Notes under the pieces: generated by a model
What the model was told of the DNA's origin: nothing
The model's database searches: none
Seen by the model: the letters and a program-made list of their open reading frames with translations, nothing else
Part shown: positions 57,350 to 64,000 of the stretch, piece by piece
Layout: the number at the start of each line of letters is the position of its first letter
How positions within the stretch are numbered: position 1 is the stretch's first letter
NCBI GenBank assembly: GCA_029721435.1
Contig: CM056583.1
Coordinates: 44,917,120-44,981,119, forward strand
DNA: 64,000 nucleotides
Direction: 5' to 3'
Source of the DNA: Gymnothorax reevesii
Taxonomy: Eukaryota > Chordata > Actinopteri > Anguilliformes > Muraenidae
Program-made: the position numbers and the translations under genes

Positions 57350-59740
57350 TTTTTTCACAGCCTGAGTCTGCAGTTCAGAAGTGCTGATTCAGAGGATTTT
57401 CTGTCTCTGGGCCAGTGATGACATTTATCTGAAACATTCACTTAGTGTTTTAACAGTTAACATGGACCTCTTGACAAATCACTTCCATAGTCTCACATTA
57501 AAGTGTCACTTTCTGCTGAAGTGAACAATGTTATTGAGGTTACACTGAAAGCTAGTCTTCAAAGTAAATGGTGCTCGTGATCACAAGCGCTGTAAATTGA
57601 TTCAGTCCATTAAGTGGGCTGAATAGCAGTATTTCTTTTATCAGCCTTTTGGAGTGCATTTCTGTGCCACCAGTTTTCAGTTGTATTTCTGATAAATATG
57701 GTGTAGCTAAGTCTGAATGAACAAATCCAGGCCTGTTGGATACAGGACCAGGACTGGTTTTTTCTGGCATTAAAAAGAAAATACATATGCTTTTCGAAAT
57801 TTTAATCAAAATGAGGATGAAGTGGACTGTTTACGTAGACACATATAGACATTATTAAATAAAGCAAGTAATGACAAACTGAAGAACTGAAAGACTCCTT
57901 AGATTTTTGCAAGAAGTGAGCCTCACTGGAGAGAAGTCAGATCCCCTAAATCCCTAACCACTAACAATTAAGATATCCTCCCCTCCCCTCTTATTTATGT
58001 TGAGATTTCCACATATAATGGGGGGAGAAGGGGGAACGGTTATGCTTTTTTCGATATGCAAGAATGTGTGTCACTTCGCATCTATGACACACTCTGCCCT
58101 TGTTCTGATTAACGGACTTTAATTAAGAAACTTGACAATAAACTTCCTTCTTTTTAATTTATACTTCTTTCTTTTTAATTTATGAACCATAATAAATAAA
58201 ACAATTTGTTTAGGGGCTCTTAATAATTGATCTCAGGCAAGAAGACTCCTGACCCACTACTGTCTTACCCAACCAGACAAGTGGGGGAGAAAAATAAATG
58301 AATAAATTTGAACCCTGCATACACTAGCGTGTGAATAAGGGGAGTTCTGGCACTTTTTTTTTCCCTACTTCAAGCACTGGTACCGATGAAGCTGTGTTTG
58401 GCTTCCTCACTCATTCTATTCTAAGGCTCGTCAAGTGAGGACAAGGACTGCAGAGCCTCCTGTTAGCCGCTAGCTGAGGTATTAGAGGAGCAGCTGACTG
58501 GGAGTCACTTCCGGTATGTTCTCAGGGCCAGCCGTGTGCCGGGCTCAGTGCTGGGATTGACCTCAGTGCTGCCTGCTGGCTGCAGCTTCAGTGTGGAGGC
58601 TGATAACCCTCCATGGCTCCTGGAAGTGGAAACCTGTTTGTTGCTTGCCAATAGCCAGCAAACAAAACAAGGAAGTTGTGTCCTTTGTCGACTTCTGTAA
58701 ACAGTTTGCACCCTGGAAGGCGCTGCATTATTACAGCGAAGCAAGTTGACCATTAAATATGAAGCCATTAAAAGTTGCGTTAACTCCAAGAGTGGGTCAG
58801 GTGAAGCTCATACTTCTGCTCTGCTCGTCTTAACTCCTTGAACTCTGATTTTTCTTTGTTATAGGAAATATTTGCATACATTTTCTGGATCTGCTGGTGG
58901 TTGCACTTGAAGATGCATCAAAATTATTTGTGATTCTCCAGTACAAAACCAGTCTTTAGTCGATGGGTCCAAATTTGCTGTAGAGGCCAATATCAGTATA
59001 TGCAATATTTAGTCCGCTAAAATGATAGATTTTTGGATTTTCATGCCAAATGGTTCTAAAAACATCAATATTTTTATAAATATTAGGGATTTAAAAAAAA
59101 TAAAAAAAAAAACATAAACCTAAATGACCAAAAAGTGATTTAAAAGTAGTTTTTCTTAATTCACTTGCCTGTTTATCTAGGAGAAAGGCCAAAAAATGCA
59201 TTTAAACAATTTCTTGCCACCGCCTCTGTCGAGAATCGCAACAGTAATATTCTTATCAAGACTCAGCTGGGAATCCCCACTCATTGGAAAATCCTGCAGT
59301 TTCTGCGTCAGTGCTCCACGTTAACCAATTAATGAGCCTGAAATAAGTCTACTCCTGTAAACAAACATCCTTAGTTGCCATGCACGTGCTGCCAAGTTCA
59401 TTAAGATGGCTCCTATCATAGAATGTGTTGCTGTGGACTATTCTTTACAAACTTTATATAGAAATTTCTCAGATTCTTAAAATTTTCACTTGTATTTGCC
59501 TTAGCCTCTTATCTGTCACCTGCATTTTCTCTCATTTGGCCTGGATTGGTATACCACAATTCAAATGCTCACTGCTCCCACATTCAATGGTTCTATTACA
59601 CAAAATACTGTGTGTCTGTTGTTGCTGTTAAGAGTATTTACATAAAATATGCGGCTCAATCTTCAATTTTGGGGCAAACAATGTGGATAACTTGATTGCA
59701 GAGGTTCTTAACTTTTGAACAAGACCAAATGGAACGGATA
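57350..59740 (+). other. dym: dym intron, no gene seen
   Basis: No coding. A 17-bp duplication TTCTTTTTAATTTAT occurs near 58150 and 58172. Confidence 0.35.
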
Positions 59741-59743
59741 ATA

Positions 59744-61255
59744 TACTCAGCAACAAAAGTTTCTGTGACACCAATATTGTTAATTATTTTTCATAACGCA
59801 ATTATGAAATTGTCATACATGGTGATATCAGACTGAAACAGTACACGTAAACACAACATTGAAATGGAAATCATGAAAATGCGAGAAAATGACTTTGCAC
59901 GTGAAAATGTGCGTAAATCATGCTTGTGGATGGCAATAAAAGAGGAGAATTTTTGGAATGTTCACATTGTGCCTGATGAACGACGGAAGCATCACTTATC
60001 GAAAACACAGCCATTTCGGATCAGGAACTCTACCCTCTAAATGCCAAGACTGTCTGAAAATGATCGGTGGAGGGCCATTGGGATGATTGAATCCGGAACC
60101 TCGCAGAGGGAAGTTGCTCATCGCCTGAATGTCCACCGAAACACCATTTGGAACTTATGGCAGCGTCATCAGCAGACAAGACATGTCAGAGACTGTCCTC
60201 GCAGCGGCCGTCCACGAGTAACCACTCCCAGACAGGACAACTGGATTCGAACAACCCATCTCCGAAATCGATTCCAACCTGCAACCATAACTGCAAGAAC
60301 GATACCTGGTTTGAGGCGACTGTCTGCACAGACAATCCGTCGCCGTCTCCGTCATTTTGGCATTGTCCCACGTTGGCCAGCAAGACGTCCAATACTCACA
60401 GTACAACACCGACGACTGCGTCTACAGTGGGCACAACAACATCGACGGTGGATCCAACGTCAGTGGGATCTTGTACTCTTCACTGATGAATCAAGATTCA
60501 TGCTTAACCGATGTGATGGTCGTTTACGTGTATACCGTCGACGTGGAGAACGTTATGCCAACAACTGTGTTCAGGAATTTGATCGTTTTGGAGGTGGTAG
60601 TGTCATGATTTGGGGAGGGATCACGGCTAGAAACAGAACAGATTTGCTTGTTATTGATGGAAATCTGACAGGTCAAAGATATCGCGATGAAGTGCTACGG
60701 CCATTGGTGGTACCGTTTTTGATGCAACATGGTCCCGGAATAACGCTGCAACATGATAACGCCAGACCACACGTTGCAAGGATTGTACAGCAGTATCTGA
60801 TGCAACAACATGTCAATGTCCTGCCATGGCCAGCCAGATCCCCAGACATGTCCCGAATCGAGCATCTTTGGGACGAGATGGATCGACGTTTGCGGCGGTT
60901 GGATAACCCGCCAGCTACACTCCAGGAATTGCGACAACGTCTACGTCAGATTTGGAATGACATCCCACAGCAATTTCTGGCACATCTGATTCGGTCCATG
61001 TGCCGGAGATGCGTTGCTTGCATCATGGCACGAGGAAGTCACACCCGGTATTGAAGTGTGAAGGTCACAATTGGTTAGACGTCAGACAAGTGCTTCATGA
61101 CACATGAAAATGACATTTTTCGTTTTGAGTGACGTTGGCACTGAAAAGTCAGTGTTTCTCCTGTTAAATAAACATATTGATTGCATTGAGATCTTTGCGT
61201 GTCATTTATAACATACACATAAATGGTGTCACAGAAACTTTTGTTGCTGAGTGTA
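59744..61255 (+). mobile_element. near-intact Tc1 element
   Basis: Inverted termini share a perfect 28-bp block starting CTCAGCAACAAAAGTTTCTG and ending GTGACACCA, with one small indel at the extreme tips. TA dinucleotides flank both ends (59742-59743, 61256-61257). Total length about 1.51 kb. The single gene between is uninterrupted, so this is the youngest transposon in the window. Confidence 0.93.
60041..61054 (+). CDS. Tc1-like DD34E transposase, full-length open frame
   Basis: 337 codons from ATG 60041 to TGA. The cut-and-paste transposase of the surrounding element. An N-terminal paired-like DNA-binding domain (two helix-turn-helix motifs) spans about residues 1-115: ESGTSQREVAHRLNVHRNTI, the GRPR hook and LSAQTIRRRLRHFGI. 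The catalytic core has FTDESRF (first Asp), QHDNARPH (second Asp) and RIEHLWDEM (Glu) with exactly 34 residues between the last two. Length is usual for Tc1 (about 340). One oddity is PDMSRIEH where the family usually has Pro before IEH. The Arg-rich composition suits DNA binding. Activity cannot be judged from sequence. Confidence 0.95.
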   Translation: MPRLSENDRWRAIGMIESGTSQREVAHRLNVHRNTIWNLWQRHQQTRHVRDCPRSGRPRVTTPRQDNWIRTTHLRNRFQPATITARTIPGLRRLSAQTIRRRLRHFGIVPRWPARRPILTVQHRRLRLQWAQQHRRWIQRQWDLVLFTDESRFMLNRCDGRLRVYRRRGERYANNCVQEFDRFGGGSVMIWGGITARNRTDLLVIDGNLTGQRYRDEVLRPLVVPFLMQHGPGITLQHDNARPHVARIVQQYLMQQHVNVLPWPARSPDMSRIEHLWDEMDRRLRRLDNPPATLQELRQRLRQIWNDIPQQFLAHLIRSMCRRCVACIMARGSHTRY

Positions 61256-61259
61256 TATG

Positions 61260-63730
61260 GTTTGACTGTCTCAACACAACTTTGATGTTGAAGACTGACA
61301 AGTTTCATTGCACACAAGTATGTGGTGTCTATGTTGAGAAATTGATTCATTGCATTTGTTATGACTGACATAGGGGGGGAAAAAGTGGGTAGAAATGAAA
61401 TCCTGAGCATCTAAGCTTTCAAATGGTATATCTTTTGCCTGGATCGCTTGAGGATTGAAGTCATAGTTTACAAATGAAGGATTCAAAATTTGTGTGAGAA
61501 TTCCCTAGGGCCCTAATTAGGGCCCAGTGACAGTTAGCAGGTTAAAACTTTAAATACCTTAATCTCGCCCAATAGTGATCCAATTTCAACGAACTCTACC
61601 TTCTTGGAAAGCAGTTTTTATGTATTTACTGGAAAATATAAAAACTCAGTTTCTGAAAAGTGAGACTTCAGACTGGTTTTGTTGTGGAGGCCCACTTATT
61701 GAGCGAAATGTTCAAACTCAGGATGACATCTTTTTATGGAAGGAACATTACATCAAATAGAAAATACTAGATCTCGGGCATCATTTAGTACATGTTCTTC
61801 TGTAATTCACCTGAGCATATCTGGAATCTTTGGAAACCTTGTAATCTCTATTAGAATTTAAATTGGGACTCAAGTTCCAGGGGTTTGAATAAAGCAGCAG
61901 TATTTCGCAAACCAACATATGGAAGTGTAGAGCTGAGGAGGTTAAAGCTGAACTGGTGCGGTTGAAGACTGGCTCTGTGAGCGTACAGTGGGTATAATAA
62001 CCAGTGCTGAGGGAAAGTGAGCAGTGTCGAGAGGAAGCCTGGAGCGCCTTTTACGCGCAATCCAAAGTGTCTCTGCTGCAGCAGCTGTAGCAGCTGTGCT
62101 GTGTTATTTATGAAAAAAAAAAGTGAGGAACTGCGGTAAAAATAGCTGTGTGCATTAGAAAGTGAAAGCAGCCGGTGCCAGGTCTTCAAACGGACGCTGA
62201 GCCGCTGAGCGGAACAGGAAGGAACAAACAATGGAGCCTGTTTGAGGGGAGGGCTCATGACTCAGACTGGGAGACTGGGGTTACAGCCTGCCTCTGAAAG
62301 GGAATGGGATAAGCCTTTTGGTAATAAAATGAAAGGGATTGTTACTGGAAGTGAATGCATTGCAAAAAAGGTGATCGTATTACGCCTGTAAGCCTACCTG
62401 TACAAATGTAAAGCTGTTTAACAACACATGGAATGCGAGAAAATGAGATTTGGATTATGCAATGCAAATGAAATGGAATTGCTTAGAAAATTTTTACAGT
62501 TAAATAGCTTTGGAGACAGGTCTGTTACGGTACATCAGCTACGTTCTGGTCTTCGGCGACTTTGCTTTTTGCTGCATTCAGTTTTTTTTTTTTTTTTTTT
62601 TTACTTCAATAAAGTATGAACAGGCATTTTATTTTTGCCTGAGGCTCCTGTGGTTTGCTGGATTCTTGTGTCTGTGGTATATTTGTCATTCAGGTGGGGT
62701 GCTAAATAGAGCTGAGCCACGGTGCTGCTTTGTGAGCGTTCTTTGGTTCTCTGTGTCCCCTTTCGTTACGGACAAGGGAAAGGGTCTACTTCATCCTGAT
62801 TTGTTGTGGCTATTGCTCTCAGTTCCCAAATTGTGACTCGGAGCGCATTCCACTCATGCTATTGCTCTTTCCTCTGTCCCGAGAGTCCCATTGAGTGAAG
62901 TGAATGAACTCGACCCTCGCGCTAAAGTCAAGTGGTCTCAATATTTTTCACCTTTGATGGTGCCGACCAGGTGCTCTCTGTTACAATCATTCTTTTGCAG
63001 CCTGTTGTAGTGAATATATGTTTTCCCCCCTGAGCAGTTTTCCTCACACGGCCATTGTGAGTTCAGGCTTGGAATTTATTTCCCCCCCCCCATTTTCCCT
63101 GTGTAGTTCAGATGATCTGTTCATTAGGTTTTCTTGTTGTCTTTTCTGGTGGATTTTTCTTTTTTTTTTTTTGGTTTACGAAGTGCTGTTCATGCCTTTC
63201 ATTTTTTTTTTTTTTTTTTCTTTTGCGTCAGCCGGGTTATTTAGGGCTGGACCATTTGGTCACATAAAAAACAGAACAGCATCCAGTATCATCTGTCCTC
63301 TTGTGTGAAACTGCCATGCTTCAGTTTTTATGTGTGAAATGCTTCGAAATCAGGAAGTCCCAGTTTTTGTGGCTGGACATAATGCAAATGTCATTTCACA
63401 AGTTCAAATGTGATGCTTCAGAAACTAAGGATGTACATGCGTGAATGAGAACTACTTAATGAGATTAATCAAAGCTGGCCACGGTCGTGCGTAAGAGAAC
63501 TGCTTTTGTTCGTTTCCGACTCTCAGATAGATGGAGTTGACAATAAATTATGAGAACCAGGGTGACGGTAAACATCATCTCCCAACCTGGGGTGTTCTTA
63601 CTCAGTTTCTCCATTGGAAGTTTCTCATAACCCACTGAATCCCTTCTGCAGTCCAGTACTCTGAGCAATAAACACTGCTCTCTGCAATGAAATACGGTAA
63701 GATTTCAACATCCACAGTTGCTCAGTTGTT
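61260..63730 (+). other. dym: dym intron, no gene seen
   Basis: Contains T-runs (about 62581-62602, 63155-63173 and 63202-63220) and a purine-rich segment near 62200. A 135-codon minus-strand frame (62258-61851) has no recognisable domain. Confidence 0.4.
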
Positions 63731-63734
63731 TGGA

Positions 63735-63990
63735 ATGAACCATTAAATGGATGAAGTTTTTGTGTTGCATCAAGACAATGACCCAAAACACACATTCAAA
63801 CTCTTTATTGACTTTCTAGACAGGAAATGACAAAATATGGAGTGGCCTGATCAATCACCTGATTTAATCCTCATAAACCTTTTGTTGGGTCACTTGGATC
63901 ATAAACTCGATCTTCAGAATCCACTGCAGCCCTCTGGGAATTCCTTTGAGAGTGATACTTTTGGAAAATTACTATCCTGAATGTCTAAAA
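63735..63990 (+). pseudogene. Tc1-like transposase C-terminal fragment
   Basis: VLHQDNDPKHTFKLFIDFLD gives the second Asp block of Tc1 transposases, and MEWPDQSPDLILINLLLGHL the third, with the catalytic IEL/IEH lost. The fragment continues KLDLQNPLQ and runs to the window edge. Confidence 0.8.
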
Positions 63991-64000
63991 TTAGCTACCG

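Noticed and set aside
57350..57420. possible sixth dym exon after TTTTTTTTCACAG
   Set aside because: The sequence after the acceptor-like site does not encode the conserved dymeclin segment following EVPLL and has no matching donor in phase.
61851..62258. 135-codon minus-strand frame
   Set aside because: No recognisable motif or splice context; inside an intron.

Overview
The window is nuclear DNA of a ray-finned fish, almost certainly a teleost. It carries spliced vertebrate genes with GT/AG introns and conserved exon phases, and most of the rest is decayed transposons of teleost types: Tc1/mariner, hAT, tRNA-derived SINEs, I-like and L1-like LINEs, and a Gmr1-like Ty3/gypsy element. I cannot name the species.

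Two host genes are supported, both on the + strand. The first is the homologue of human C18orf32 (UPF0729 family): coding exons at 10241-10420 and 13087-13161 give a complete 84-residue protein. The second is dymeclin (DYM), a Golgi-associated protein. Five consecutive N-terminal coding exons (37099-37238, 45619-45671, 46526-46619, 47657-47790, 51746-51818) encode about 164 residues in consistent phase. The rest of the gene must lie beyond position 64000. Human C18orf32 and DYM are tandem neighbours in the same order and orientation, so this is conserved microsynteny. A possible non-coding first exon of dym ends at a GTAAGT donor at 16116, which would make intron 1 about 21 kb.

Layout: 1-308, a 30-bp minisatellite. 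312-5192, a minus-strand Gmr1-like LTR retrotransposon with integrase upstream of reverse transcriptase. 5200-7990, decayed LINEs. 8000-14000, c18orf32 with a SINE and hAT debris. 15900-16115, possible dym promoter and exon 1. 16116-37045, putative dym intron 1, filled with nested elements: one Tc1 inside another at 22999-26030, an L1-like LINE at 27650-29600, a DNA transposon carrying a SWIM-finger gene fragment at 30063-31763, and a hAT with two further insertions at 32189-35965. 37239-64000, the other dym introns, with two overlapping Tc1-like remnants, a 3.5-kb hAT holding a triplicated ~0.6-kb palindromic module, several perfect or near-perfect hairpins, a GC-rich island and one Tc1 element with an uninterrupted 337-codon transposase (60041-61054).

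I see no bacterial-type defence system, CRISPR array, operon, rRNA or functional tRNA. The most unusual signals are the mobile elements: the SWIM-carrying transposon with 3-bp flanking repeats, a 1.96-kb element with seven copies of an exact 15-mer, the triplicated module inside a hAT, and the IN-before-RT retroelement.
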